Source: Cherax quadricarinatus
Taxonomy: Eukaryota > Arthropoda > Malacostraca > Decapoda > Parastacidae
Direction of reading: 5' to 3'
DNA length: 64,000 nucleotides
Assembly (NCBI RefSeq): GCF_038502225.1
Contig: NC_091300.1
Span: forward strand, 51,983,743-52,047,742
Shown: piece by piece, positions 41,734 through 51,760 of the stretch
Layout: every line of letters starts with the position of its first letter
Position numbering within the stretch: the stretch's first letter is position 1
Position numbers and translations under genes: made by a program
Notes under the pieces: generated by a model
The model's input: the letters and a program-made list of their open reading frames with translations, nothing else
Database searches by the model: none
What the model was told of the DNA's origin: nothing

Positions 41734-42955
41734 ATGGACACAAGAAGAAAGCTGGCATCAGGTATGGTAGGCTCCAAAACCTGGTGGTCCCTGGTCAAGG
41801 ACAGACAAGGTTATCTGCCTGATGAACTCATTCCACCTCTAAATCGACAGGATGGGACCACCTCTACTAGTAGTCAAGAGAAAACAGACCTCTTTGCCGA
41901 ACACTTTGCTTCCAAAATGCAAGTTCCTGATCCAGCAATGGACCCTCCTTGGCTAGCTGCAAGAACTGTGTCAAAACTGTCAGTGGTGACAATAAAGCAG
42001 GAAGAGGTGCACTTCCTTCTTAAATCGCTTGACCAAGAAAAGGCTGTGGGCCCAGACAAGTTGAGCCCAAGATTGCTGAGAAGATGTGCAGACCAGCTAG
42101 CAGCACCTCTAATTCTCATCTTTCAGCACTACCTAGTACAGTGTAAATGGCCTTCTCTGTGGAAAGAGGCAAATGTAGTCCTTGTTCACAAAAAGAAGAG
42201 CAGAGCAGAAATCAGCAACTACAGACCAGTGTCACTCCTGTCAATTACTGGCAAGCTCCTTGAGACAATCTCAATACAAATAACAGAGTTTTTTGACTAC
42301 CACTCACTACTTTGTGACCTTCAATATGGCTTCAAGAAAGGTTACTCTGCTGCTGATCTGTTGTTAAACCTCTCTACTAAGTGGCACCAGTCACTGGATG
42401 AATCCAAAGTCAGCTGTGTGGTAGCACTGGATATATCTGGTGCTTTCGACCGGGTGTGGCACCAGGGCCTCTTAGCAAAACTGCAAGCTCTGGGAATTGC
42501 AGGCTCTACGCTATGTCTCCTCAGTGATTACCTTCATGATAGATTTCTAAGAGTAGTTCTCAATGGAACAGAATCAGCAAGACATCCTATTGGGGCAAGT
42601 GTTCCACAAGGAAGTGTTCTGGGACCATTGTTATGGTCTCATCCCAGAATCCCATGCATATGCAGACGACTGTACACTGACATTCACTTATCCAAGAGAA
42701 GAAATGTCAGCTACTCTAAGCTACATCAATCACCAGCTCAGAGCTATATCAGCTTGGGGAAATAGTTGGCAAGTAACATTTGCACCTGAGAAAACACAAA
42801 TGGTGATCTCTAGGCACAAAGATGGTAATGCCAGTGCAGTAGTAAGGATGAAAGGGAGGGTGTTGGCATCTGGGAAAGAAGTTGATATCCTTGGGGTGAA
42901 ATCTGACTCCAAACTGACCATGAAAAACCACGTTGTAAATGGAGGTGGTGTTTAG
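41734..42955 (+). pseudogene. family D reverse transcriptase
   Basis: Frame 41,734-42,765: TWWSLVKDRQGYLPDELIPP, LLKSLDQEKAVGPDKLSPRL, LWKEANVVLVHKKK, SNYRPVSLLSITGKLLE, LQYGFKKGYSAADLL, VVALDISGAFDRVWHQGL (first Asp), ASVPQGSVLGPLLW. A small deletion then shifts the frame, and 42,563-42,955 continues ESHAYADDCTLTFTYP (catalytic YADD), WQVTFAPEKTQMVISR and EVDILGVKSDSKLTM. The deletion removes roughly a dozen codons between the PQGS and YADD blocks. Confidence 0.92.
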
Positions 42956-43985
42956 AGCGCCGTGGTTGTAGAGATTCACGTTGTAAATCTTGCAAACAAG
43001 GCAGCCAGGAAGCTTACAGCACTTCGCCATATCTCGCATCTGCTTGACAGCAGGGGTTGCAAGATTTTATACGAGGCACAAGTACATTCACACCTTGAGT
43101 ATGCTCCACTTTCTTGATTCGCCTGCCCCCCTTTTCATCTGCGACTGCTTAACAGTAGAGAACAGGGCAAGACGTCTCATTTCTCGCCTGGACCAATCCT
43201 TGATAGATCTGTCATTTCAGCAGAGCCTTCAACACAGGAGGGATGTGGGTGGCCTTACTGTTATGTACAAGGCCAATATTGTAAAAGTACCACACTTGGA
43301 TCTACTTCGAGGACAGCGTGAAGCAAGTTTCTATACCACAAGACGGGCAGAATGCAGCAACTTCACTGTGGCATGCAAAGAGTATGTAACCTTTATTCGG
43401 CGCATGTACACACCCTCATTTACAGGCTATCTCCCCCAACCAGCGAACCAGGTGACTGAGGGTTGACGATAGGGCCCCGTCGTTCAACCAGTACCCAGGT
43501 TCCAGCCAATGAGAAGATAGTTTTGGCAATCGCAGAGGTTATGTGGGTACCACTCTCCTGTCTGCCCTTGTCATTCCCATTCTAGAGCTGGTTGAAGCAC
43601 GGTCTGCTCTCTAGTGGCTTCTATTCTGCCTTGCTTACCGTGGAGTGCACTAATACCTACTGCTGTGCATAGTGTATATAGTGTACATACTTCTGTTCTA
43701 AATTGGTGAAGGATAATATAAGTCAAAAGTTTTCTGCTGTGTTTATTTTGCTCCCTTTACACCCAGGATAACTTGCCATTTGGACTACTGGGTTGTAATA
43801 TTCACTCTGGTTGTACCCTTCTCCAGAATATCACTTCTTCTGAGATCATTTATTCCCAGGACTACTCGAGTCTGGAACACATTCGTACAGCAAACGAGAT
43901 AAAGTCAGTTGATCAGATGAAAATGCTGGCCCACAGATGGCTCCAACTTCATCCTGTTCCTTACTTGTATGTTTCATCACAATAA
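42956..43985 (+). pseudogene. family D ORF2 C-terminal region with foreign insert
   Basis: NKAARKLTALRHISHLLDS and LYEAQVHSHLEYAPLSW are readable near 42,995-43,110, then RRDVGGLTVMYKANIVKVPH, YTTRRAECSNFTVACKEY and IRRMYTPSFTG in frame 42,990-43,466. After about 300 bp of unrelated DNA, the terminal codons ITSSEIIYSQDYSSLE, then HRWLQLHPVPYLYVSSQ and a stop at 43,985 complete the ORF. The inserted piece has no coding signal. I could not identify clean target duplications. Confidence 0.75.
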
Positions 43986-44098
43986 AAATACTTGTACGTC
44001 TCATAATAATAAAAATTCCTTAAAATGAGCTGATGTAGGTAACAGCTCTTAGCTTGTCAATAAAGCTAGGGATCCTTAACCTTGTCAAACCCAGTGTA

Positions 44099-44225
44099 AA
44101 AAAAAAAGGAGGGAGAAAGATTGAGGGAGGGAGAGAGAGAGAGAATGACTGGGAGAAGGCTAGGAAGGAGAGGGAAGTGAAGGGGGAAGCCAGGGGGGGG
44201 AGGGGTAGGAGAGATAGATGAGGGA
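44099..44225. repeat. A-run and GA-rich tract
   Basis: The poly(A)-like run that ends family D passes into GGGAGAGAG-rich sequence of about 100 bp. The minus-strand S/P/L-rich frames here are artefacts of composition. Confidence 0.85.
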
Positions 44226-45210
44226 ATAGCGACATGAGCAAATTTGCTGATGACACCAAAATAGGCCGTCCAATTCATTATATTGTGGACATTAGAGCAC
44301 TCCAGGATGATTTGAATAGACTGATGCAGTGATCAGAGAAGTGGCAGATGTAGTTTAATATAGACAAATGCAAATGGCTAAATGTTGGACAGGACAATAA
44401 CCATGCCACTTATAAACTGAATAGTGTAGATCTTAATACTACTAATTGCGAAGAGGATTTAGGAGTTCTGATTAGCAGTAATCCGAAACCAAGACAACAG
44501 TGTATAAGTGCTTGCATTAAAGCTAAAAGAATCCTTGGCTTTATATCAAGAAGTATAAATAATAGAAGTCCTCAGGTTGTTCAACTCTATAAATCCTTGG
44601 TTAGGCCTCATTTAGATTATGCTGCACAGTTCTGGTCACCATATTACAGAATGGACATAAATGCACTGGAAAACGTACACAGGAGGATGACAAAGTTGAT
44701 CCCATGTATCAGAAATCTTCCCTATGACGATAGGCTGAGGGCCCTTAATCTGCACTCTCTAGAAAGGCTAAGAATTACGGAGAGATATGACTGAGGTGTA
44801 TAAATGGAAAACAGGAATAAATAAAGGGGATGTAAATAGAATACTGAAAATGTCCAGCCAAGACAGGACTTGCAGCAATGGTTTCAAGTTGGAAAAGTTC
44901 AGATTCAGGAAGGACATAGGAAAACACTGGTTTGGTAATAGAATGGTGGATGAGTGGAACAAGGTCCCTGGATAAATACATGAGTGGGTGTTGGATAAAT
45001 ACATGAGTGGGTGTTGGATAAATACATGAGTGGGTGTAGGTGGGTGTGAGTTGGACCTGACTAGCTTGGGCTACTAGGTCTGATGCCTGGCTCCTTCCTT
45101 AAGTGGAAGTGACCTGACTAGGTGGTCATTGTTCAAGGCTGGGGGGTGGCATAGACCTGCTTCGCATGGGTCAGTAGGCCTGTTGTAGTGTTCCTTCTTT
45201 CTTATGTTAA
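44226..45210 (+). mobile_element. CR1-like LINE family B, copy B12: RT end to 3' tail
   Basis: Starts inside the RT (SDMSKFADDTKIGRPIH, catalytic FADD), with two in-frame stops near 44,332 and 44,353. It then reads CEEDLGVLISSNPKPRQQC, LDYAAQFWSPYYRMDINALE (44,615-44,675) and RNLPYDDRLRALNLHSLERL; after a frameshift, TEVYKWKTGINKGDVNRILK and KFRFRKDIGKHWFGNRMVDE. The 3' UTR ends TTCCTTCTTTCTTATG at about 45,208. It is close in sequence to copy B5. Confidence 0.92.
44969..45037 (+). repeat. 23-bp tandem triplication in CR1 copy B12
   Basis: Three exact copies of a 23-bp unit starting TGGATAAATACATGAGTGGG (44,969-44,991, 44,992-45,014, 45,015-45,037). It covers the DKYMSGC codons at the end of ORF2, which occur once in copy B5. 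Confidence 0.95.
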
Positions 45211-45507
45211 GTAGAGAGCATAGAAGGTGAATGGATGGTGGAGAAGAAAAGAGGGAGGTAGATTGGTGGATTGGTAGAGGGAGGGGGTGAGAGATAGAGA
45301 GAACGAGATGGGGAGAGAGAAAGAAGAGAGAAGGATAGTAGGAGAAAGATGGATAGAGAGAGAGAGAGAGAGAAGGGAGAAAGATGGAGAAAGAGAGTGA
45401 TAGAGACAGTAGAGAAGGGTAGGGAGAGAGAGAAGGGTAGGGAGAGAGGGAAGGACGGGGTTGGGGGGTATGCGCAGTCAGTTTTCACAAGCCTGCTGGC
45501 TGTTTAT
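45211..45507. repeat. GA-rich low-complexity tract
   Basis: GAGAGA and GGGAGAGAGA text with irregular interruptions. Frames with EREREK or SLSLS text are not genes. Confidence 0.9.
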
Positions 45508-45508
45508 G

Positions 45509-45585
<77 letters not shown>

Positions 45586-45601
45586 TACGAGTGTGTGTGT
45601 A
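45508..45601. repeat. (GT)n microsatellite at the LINE A 3' end
   Basis: About 36 uninterrupted GT repeats, a short break (GAAAGTACGA), then five more. On the minus strand it is the (AC)n continuation of copy A6. Confidence 0.96.
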
Positions 45602-46105
45602 TACTCGCCTATATGTGCTTCGGCTCCTCGCTAGCCGCTATTAGTTCCATCTCTTTCTGCTCCAAGAGCCTTATCATACCTCTTCTCAAAGCTACGTATG
45701 AATCTTGCCTCCACTACTTTACTCTCCAGATTATTCCACTTCCTGACAGCTCTGAGACTAAAAAAAAAATGCTTTCTAACATTCCTCTGCTCATCTGAAC
45801 TTTCAGTTGTGGCCCCTTCTTCCCGTGTCCCATTTCTGAAACATAGCACTGTCCACCTTGTCATTTCCTCTCAGTATTTTATACCTCCTTATCATGTCAC
45901 CCCTAACCCTCTATGCTCTAGTTTCATCAGACTGAGTTCCCTTAACGTCTCCTCGTAAGACATACCCTTTAGCTCCGGGACTAGCCTTGTTGCAGACTTT
46001 TGCACTTTCTCCAATTTCTTGACATGTTTGACCAGGTGTTGGTTCCATACTGGTGCTGCATACTTCAATACAGGCCTGACGTACACAGTGTACGTTAGGC
46101 ATATG
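45602..46105 (-). mobile_element. LINE family A, copy A6: 3' end
   Basis: Minus-strand frames 46,113-45,892 (TYTVYVRPVLKYAAPVWNQH, LVPELKGMSYEETLRE) and 45,864-45,631 (RNVRKHFFFSLRAVRKWNNL, EARFIRSFEKRYDKAL) give the last 150 codons of ORF2. The 3' end reads TATAGGCGAGTATACAC into the (AC)n run. It is 5'-truncated at about 46,105 next to PLE sequence. Confidence 0.88.
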
Positions 46106-46640
46106 TACAACACTAATATATCAACTTGTCGGCTCTCTGAACCATTTATCTACATTCCTGTCAGAAACTGGAACGTCTTGGGAATTCTTCACTTGCCTAA
46201 CCTATAGGCATGACTTACTTTCACAAGTGATCAAGGTCCCAGGACCGAAACGTTTTCTAATAAATATGTTATAGTGTTTGCTTACGTGTCTTTCTAAACC
46301 AACTTGTCGGTATTTATTACCAAGGTTTATACCACTTTCACATGTGTATTTGTCCAGTGTGATATCGCCTACGATGCTTCACCTCACCTGTCTGTAGTAT
46401 ATAATCAACTTCGTGCATATACCGTATTCTTTTCAAAATTGATTGACTGATTACATCTATTCCAAGCTGAGGGACTGATTACCTCAAACTACTCCTGATT
46501 CATCACCACTCTTCTTTGTATAGGACTGATAAGTCAATGTGTAGCGAAAAGTTTCCTCAATAAAGATACCCAACTGTTGCACATGTGTCTAATTTATCAA
46601 CTTGCCGGTTCTCTGAACCATTTATCTACACAAGTGCAAA
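46106..46640. mobile_element. Penelope-type ends (types 1 and 2)
   Basis: 46,106-46,200 contains CAACTTGTCGGCTCTCTGAA and a type 1 UTR piece. 46,221-46,330 is a type 2 end (GACCGAAACGTTTTCTAATA, AAATATGTTATAGTG, TGTCGGTATTTATTACC). 46,380-46,640 is a second type 1 end with GTAGTATATAATCAAC (a weak TATA match), a CTGAGGGACTGATTACC block, a decayed hammerhead-like core at 46,525-46,550, and TTGCACATGTGTCTAATTT. At least two PLE end types are joined here without coding sequence. Confidence 0.75.
46228..46252 (+). ncRNA. hammerhead-like core, type 2
   Basis: TGATCA, arms GGTCC and GGACC around CA, then GAAAC and GTTTTCTAATAAATATG. It is the same arrangement as at 28,303 (minus) and 29,661 (plus). 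Confidence 0.45.
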
Positions 46641-46904
46641 CACACAGCAGGTGGAGAGGGAAGCTTCTTTGCTGACCTTCTCTCAAAGGTCAAACACTTG
46701 ACTTTGCCATGTAAATTAGACTTTATCATCAGAAGCAAAAAAATTAAGCATTGCTCGGGGTGATCTTCCACCCAAACAATCATTCTGCCTACTTGCTTTA
46801 TATTTAAAGCCCATTATCTACTACGAGATGGTGATTAAGGCTGTATGTAACCTGTACTTCCATATTGATAGATTAATTCCTAAATTAAGGAGTAAATTCT
46901 AAAT
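46641..46904. other. no recognisable feature
   Basis: About 260 bp without a convincing frame or repeat. Confidence 0.4.
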
Positions 46905-47092
46905 ATATGTACTTGAGGAGGAGGAGGAGGAACAGGAGTAGTAACAGCAGCAGAAGAAGAAAAAGAAAAAAAAAGAAAAAGAAGAAAAGGAAGAAAAAGA
47001 AAAAGAACAAGAAAAAGAAAAAGAAAAAGAAAAAGAAAAAAAAGCAAGAACAACAAGAACAAGAACACCAACAACCACCACCACCACCCCAG
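46905..47092. repeat. purine-rich (GGA)n and (AAAAAG)n tract
   Basis: A strand-asymmetric run: GAGGAGGAGG, then GAAAAAGAAAAAGAAA for about 100 bp, then ACAACCACCACC. Such polypurine tracts can form triplex DNA. The basic KKKRKK and hydrophobic FFFLFL frames are artefacts. Confidence 0.92.
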
Positions 47093-47256
47093 TAATATGA
47101 CCAGTAGAGAGTCTTCAAGGTCGGGGTTGGACTAGAATGAAAACCATTTAAGTGCGTGGCCATACCCGTACCTGACCCACACAAACACTCCTCCGTTCCC
47201 CGCCACACAAAATATAAGACAGTGAATGTAGCCTTAATATTTAAGGCAATGACAAT

Positions 47257-47450
47257 GGAGAAGTGGAGCACTTGGATATAATTGTTTTCATAATCAACAA
47301 ACGCGGGTTTAGAGTTAGTAAATCCTGTTTCACAAACTTGCTGGGCAACTTTGACAAAGTAACAGAAGTGAGGAAGGAGACAGGGGGGTTAGCTGGATTA
47401 TACTTTTTTGAACAAGAATGTAATATTTGGTATTGTACTACGCAAAGCAT
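47257..47450 (+). mobile_element. LINE family A, copy A8: short RT fragment
   Basis: The 79-codon frame from 47,263 contains NKRGFRVSKSCFTNLLGNF followed by DKVTEVRKETGGLAGLYF. This matches the family A RT segment before the first catalytic Asp (HGFRKGKSC, NLLEF, KVTEVRDK) seen in copies A1, A4 and A9. It is a small, diverged piece. Confidence 0.65.
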
Positions 47451-47775
47451 TTTTTTTAACTTAAGGAACCAGCAGGAACAAAATAGGATGTACTACACTT
47501 GAACAAAGAGTAATTACTGGGAAAACAACATTGTAAGAAAACCGGAAACAAAATCACCAGAGACATCTACACCTGGTGTTTTTCCATAGCAGGTGGCAGC
47601 AGATGGCAGCAGGTGACAGCAGATGGCGGCAGCTTTCACGAATCTCGACAATTATTCCTATATGACGTAAGTCAAAACCATTGTGAAATATACTGCCGAA
47701 GGATGGAACTCACACCCGATGAAGCTTGTCATGAATCGAAACTAGTTCCGGAGCAAAGGGAATGAGCACTGAGTT
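47451..47775. other. no recognisable feature
   Basis: Contains a short direct repeat of GCAGCAGATGGC-type sequence (47,590-47,630), otherwise nothing I can name. Confidence 0.4.
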
Positions 47776-48030
47776 GAGACTAAACGAGTGGTGTCCCATG
47801 ACTCAGTTGGCAACGTACTCACATATAGAGTGTCCGTGGTTCGATCCCCGGCACGGGTGGAAACCTTAGTTCAATTTCTTGACACTTGCTGCCCCTGTTT
47901 ACTAAGCAGATAGTAGGTAACTGGGTGTTAGTCGACTGTTGTGGGTTGCATCCTGAGTGGTAGCACACCTTAGGGTTGGGGCTTTGAAATGAGTCGAGGT
48001 AAGGTAACAGCTCTTAACCCGACGACATTA
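47776..48030 (+). mobile_element. tRNA-derived SINE (type 2)
   Basis: GACTCAGTTGGCAACG (47,800-47,815) fits a pol III A box and GGTTCGATCCC (47,838-47,848) a B box, spaced as in a tRNA. The non-tRNA body follows (CTGCCCCTGTTTACTAAGCA, AACTGGGTGTTAGTCGACTG, GTGGGTTGCATCCTGAG). It ends near AGGTAACAGCTCTTA, a sequence also seen at the 3' end of family D (44,037), so the SINE and that LINE may share a 3' tail. I judge this a SINE, not a tRNA gene. Confidence 0.8.
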
Positions 48031-48700
48031 GAGAATAAAATAACCAAATACTAACAGAACTTTGTAGGGTGGACAAGAACAGTGTTCTAGAGGCAATAAA
48101 CAAGTACTGTTGGAAACTGAAGACATAATCGAGTCAGATGTAATTACGAATTTTCTCTGCTTCTGGATGGTCAGTAAGTGGACGGGCCTGGGCGGAGAAG
48201 TGGTAAAGATCATATCCATATATATTGTTTAAGAGTAGCTATTACGAACACAGGTGGTAGTGTAGTGGCCTGTAGCACCTGGTCGTAACTAGATCAGCAG
48301 ACAAAGCGCTCAGCAGGACAGAGAAAAGGAAATGTAAACCAAGCAGGGGCAGATTTCTTTGCCCATATATTCCTTCACCACTATATACACTATGCATAGT
48401 ATTAATGAAAGAAGTCAGACGAGAGCGAGGAAGACAACCAGAGCTGTCGTGAGATGGGAAGGAAGAAGGATGAGGAAGGATAAAAATACTGGAAATGGAT
48501 GGGAAGGAGGGGAAGAGGAGGAAACAAGGCAAGTGGCCCAACCACTTTGGGACATGTGGTACAGAAGTACTGGAGACGTAGATGGAGAGGCTTGAATGAT
48601 GTCGGTACTTGGCTTACTAGGAGAGGATGGCGAAGGCAGCGGCAGGAGCTGGGTGTGTCAGAAAGCAGCAAGCAGGATGAGTTATATTGGTGGTGATCGG
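48031..48700. other. unassigned, with a GA-rich patch
   Basis: 48,440-48,540 is G/A-rich (GGAAGGAAGAAGG, GGGAAGGAGG). I recognise no domain in any frame of this stretch. Confidence 0.4.
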
Positions 48701-48711
48701 CTTGAGGTGTG

Positions 48712-49157
48712 TTAAGCTACTGTCCCATTAGAAAGAGTATGGAACTTCGGTATTGGCATGGTCATGAGTCTAAATTTGAGGTCAGGGTCGATCTCTGGAT
48801 CATTAAGGAGATTGATGACTTCTCTAAGGAAGAGAGCACGTGATGGTCTACAGACGAACTTGACTTCGTCGCTCTGGAGGAGGGGGATCAATGTCTGTGC
48901 ACTGAAATCGTACAAATCAGAGCAACTCAGAAGTGGTCTGTGGAAGTCTGCCACCCAGCCAGGTAAGCTGAAGTGATGTCATCTTGGCTGAAGTGGCGGG
49001 CTTCCATGTGACTGGTGGGTGAAACTGGACAATAAGCGCAACAGTGGGGACCCAGAACTGCTACACTGAATTGCCAGTTCACTGGTTGTTTGACGAACAT
49101 CGAATAAAATGTAGCATACTCGACGCACACCACAATAGGCATTAAAGGGGGAGCCAC
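48712..49157 (-). CDS. unrecognised frames, possible decayed element or exon
   Basis: Two overlapping minus-strand frames: 49,157-48,927 (76 codons, including HMEARHFSQDDITSAYLAGW) and 48,954-48,712 (80 codons, LLSCSDLYDFSAQTLIPLLQ, KFVCRPSRALFLREVINLLN, ending LSNGTVA). Their composition is ordinary protein-like and unlike the simple-repeat frames, and the overlap at LAGW/MADF suggests one frame split by an indel. I recognise no family. There is no initiation or splice evidence. Confidence 0.25.
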
Positions 49158-49164
49158 TAGGATA

Positions 49165-49322
49165 TGTGGGAAATTTTTCGGAAGGCGGACTGGTGTAAGT
49201 CTGGTCTAAGAGCTGAGAGTCAACCACTGCAGCTACGAATAGAAGAGTATATAAAGGCGAATATGCGCGTGCACGAAGACACGTGCACACACATACACCA
49301 CACACGCGCGCGCGCGCGCGTG

Positions 49323-49354
<32 letters not shown>

Positions 49355-49540
49355 GACGCAAACGCAAATACAATACACACACAACAGGCAAGAACCATAC
49401 ATAGTTTTAAGACGAGGTTTGTTAAAGTTCATGGCGCAGGGAGAGAGAGGACATAGTAGCGATCAGTGAAGAGGCGATGCCAGGAGCTGTGACACGACCC
49501 CTGCATCCATAAATAGGTTAGTACACACAAACATACACCT
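49165..49540 (+). mobile_element. LINE family A 3' ends (copy A7) around an (AC)n run
   Basis: First, AGAGCTGAGAGTCAACCACT and GCAGCTACGAATAGAAGAG (49,208-49,248) match a family A terminus. It runs into AC/GC-rich repeats (49,285-49,385). A second terminus follows: TAGTTTTAAGACGAGGTTTG, GCGATCAGTGAAGAGGCGAT, CGACCCCTGCATCCATAAAT, then GTACACACAAACATACAC. So a family A tail, (AC)n and another family A 3' fragment lie head to tail. Confidence 0.78.
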
Positions 49541-49600
49541 ATCAACGACAGATTAACAGAATCAGACTTGAATAAGAATGATGGGTTTCGTAGAGTGTAC

Positions 49601-49744
49601 TAGAGATGTATCGGATGTAAAAAATTAGATATCCGTGGCTGCGGATGTGTATGATGATGATGTCTTATTTATTTTTCGGATGCGGATGCAGATGTAAGAA
49701 ATTGTGCGGATCTTCCGCAGATACGGATATCCGATACATCACTG
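49601..49744. mobile_element. hAT-like MITE, 144 bp
   Basis: Terminal inverted repeats TAGAGATGTATCGGAT and, reversed, CAGTGATGTATCGGAT, with inner inverted pieces (ATATCCGTGGCTGCGG against CCGCAGATACGGATAT). The flanks are 8-bp near-identical direct repeats, GAGTGTAC (49,593-49,600) and GAATGTAC (49,745-49,752), the target-duplication length of hAT elements. It has no coding capacity. Confidence 0.78.
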
Positions 49745-49752
49745 GAATGTAC

Positions 49753-50990
49753 TTTGGAATCCCTGCATAATATGACTCAAAACATTCTACTACGATCCTA
49801 TTCATACGGCAGTGACTGAAGGTTCTCTCCAGCTTTACAAAAAAATATTTTTTTTTTTGAGTTCTACAAATAAAGTGATCAGTGAAATTATGACCACGTG
49901 ATGACTAAAAAAATTCCAGGCCGCGCACGAATGTGCACGCGCATCACCTATGTGTAAGGTTATAGGCACCGAGAGGTGCGCATCTTTTAGTGAATGAATA
50001 TGCACCGAGAAAGTGCATTTCTCAATGTAAATATGAGAAAAGCATTTTTCAGTGTTTATACACTAAGAGTTTACTTTAATCCCTATTTTAGAGATTAAAG
50101 TAACCTTGAATAGAGGCGCATATGCAGTCTTGATGATCCTCTTGTAGTCGCTAGGCTTTAAGCTTAGTAAACCAACCATCATGATAGGAGAATGAATAGC
50201 ACAGTTTGGAACAAGGTGGCAAGGTTAGGGAGCGTAAACAGGAGTGTCACCCAGGTCTTGGTACAGTCTCTAATGCTGTTCTTATTGAATTTTAACGTCC
50301 TGCCGACTCAAGCGGATTCCTACATAACAAATGGTGCTAAAGTGACGAGAATACAAATGGAGGACAAAACGAAGCTACAGGACTGACAACCTATTGGAAT
50401 CGTGTGTTAAAAATAAGAGCCACTGCCCTTTACATAGGAAAACACGCCCTTATATTCCAACCAGGAATATAAATGAAGTTTCCCTAACTATTCGCAATGA
50501 CAGTATAATTTTTAGCAACTAATGTTTATGAAAAGAACATCTATGTACAATAATCTTAAACAAATATGACCATAATTATACATTTTGACTATATCAATTT
50601 TCCATAATAAGTTCTTTTATCAGAAAAGTCCGCAATGAATTTTTATTACACAAAACAAAAATCGTTAAAACGATAACGAATGATTCCTCCTTTCTGATAG
50701 ACCCTTAACTGAATATTAAAATGTTCCAACTTGCCCTAATTTACAGAGACTAAACCATTCTGCAATATTCTCTGAAGTTTCTACAACAGTATAACAAGAA
50801 AAGCTGAGAGTTCACACTGCATATACACAGATTTTTGCATTGTAGCTCATGAGTTCAATTTGCCCCAGACTCGCCCAGTAAATAATTTTCTTAATGGCTA
50901 ACAGCCGATAACTGGTACTGATAATTAATATTCACTTAAAATTCTATGAACTTTATAACCACTTACACACTCCAACACCCACACAATCAA
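49753..50990. other. no recognisable feature
   Basis: About 1.2 kb of moderately AT-rich DNA. It has short local palindromes (GCACCGAGAGGTGC near 49,966 and TTTAATC ... GATTAAA near 50,075-50,100). A 64-codon frame at 50,192-50,386 has a hydrophobic stretch but no other support. Confidence 0.45.
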
Positions 50991-50994
50991 CTAA

Positions 50995-51085
50995 TTAACC
51001 ATACCCCGGTCGGGATTGAACCCGCGGTCAGAGAGTCTCAAAACTCCAGACCGTCGCGTTAGCCACTAGACCAGCTAGCCACTAA
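50995..51085 (-). mobile_element. tRNA-derived SINE head (type 3)
   Basis: On the minus strand: GGTCTAGTGGCTAACGCGAC (A box, around 51,052-51,071), a variable region with GAGTTTTGAGACTC, and GGGTTCAATCC (B box, complement of 51,013-51,023) followed by CGACCGGGGTAT. The internal GAGTTTTGAGACTC hairpin would be a long variable arm, as in Leu/Ser-type tRNAs. I cannot confirm a full cloverleaf or an anticodon. Confidence 0.7.
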
Positions 51086-51660
51086 TTTCCCACTCAACCA
51101 CCTTAATACACAGCTACACTAAGAACCACCTGCACTCAACATCCAACATACCCAACCAGCTATGCCTTCAACTGTAACACACTAAGCTACCTACACATTC
51201 AATAATTTACACACTCACACACTTAAAGAGTACACAATCAAACACCTACACACGCTCTAATACACTGAGCCACATGCAACATGTGCTAACCTATACATTC
51301 GCCAAGACGTACCTACACACTAACCTAAACATACACGTGTACTTATGCTTTCGTGTACACAAACTCACACACCGTACAGTTTCCAGCTATACTTGTGTGG
51401 GATACTGAGCCAGCCGAGGAAGACAACACCTGTATCACATACCCTAACTCCTTGTAGCTTGGTGCAGCAAGACGCGCACGTTAATTGTACCTTAAAATCA
51501 TCAGCTTCCTTTTACAGCTAAATAGGGGGGGAGAGGTCCAGGAACTGGGCCTACCTTGAGTAGGCCCAGGAACTGGTAGAGGCTGATTCAATAAATCGTT
51601 TTATGAATAGGCATAAGTAATGACCGTTTAAGAGCAAAGATTAGGAGTTAATTTCGATAC
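51086..51660. other. AC-rich unique sequence, no gene
   Basis: Loose CACAC and TACACAC motifs through 51,370 look like a decayed AC microsatellite. The rest shows nothing I can name, apart from a short direct repeat GGCCCAGGAACTG (near 51,550-51,575). Confidence 0.45.
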
Positions 51661-51706
51661 CTCGAGCGCAAGCACGCACGCACAAGCACGCACACGCGCA
51701 CGCGCA

Positions 51707-51760
<54 letters not shown>
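51661..51760. repeat. (GC/AC)n then (AC)n microsatellite
   Basis: GCACGCACGC text passes into about 24 AC repeats ending at 51,758. LINE copy A9 begins immediately to the right. Confidence 0.96.

Larger units (their letters stand above)
38900..44107 (+). mobile_element. LINE family D (Jockey-like, nearly full length)
   Basis: A 5' leader (38,900-39,278), ORF1 (39,279-40,712), ORF2 (40,720-43,985) and a 3' UTR with AATAAAG near 44,060 ending in an A-run at 44,099-44,108. ORF1 has two zinc-binding motifs and ORF2 has endonuclease and RT. A foreign segment of about 300 bp interrupts the last ORF2 codons near 43,466-43,760. Broken in several places, but all landmarks are in order. Confidence 0.9.

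Noticed and set aside
46880..47271. Lys/Arg-rich and Phe/Leu-rich frames
   Set aside because: Polypurine repeat on one strand and its complement.
47790..47860. Functional tRNA gene
   Set aside because: A and B boxes are present, but flanking stems do not pair well and a SINE body follows.
50192..50386. 64-codon frame with a hydrophobic stretch resembling a signal peptide
   Set aside because: Short, no homologue recognised, no conserved context; hydrophobicity alone does not support a gene.
51000..51080. Functional tRNA gene with long variable arm
   Set aside because: B box and A box are good but I could not complete the acceptor stem or identify an anticodon; the SINE reading is safer.
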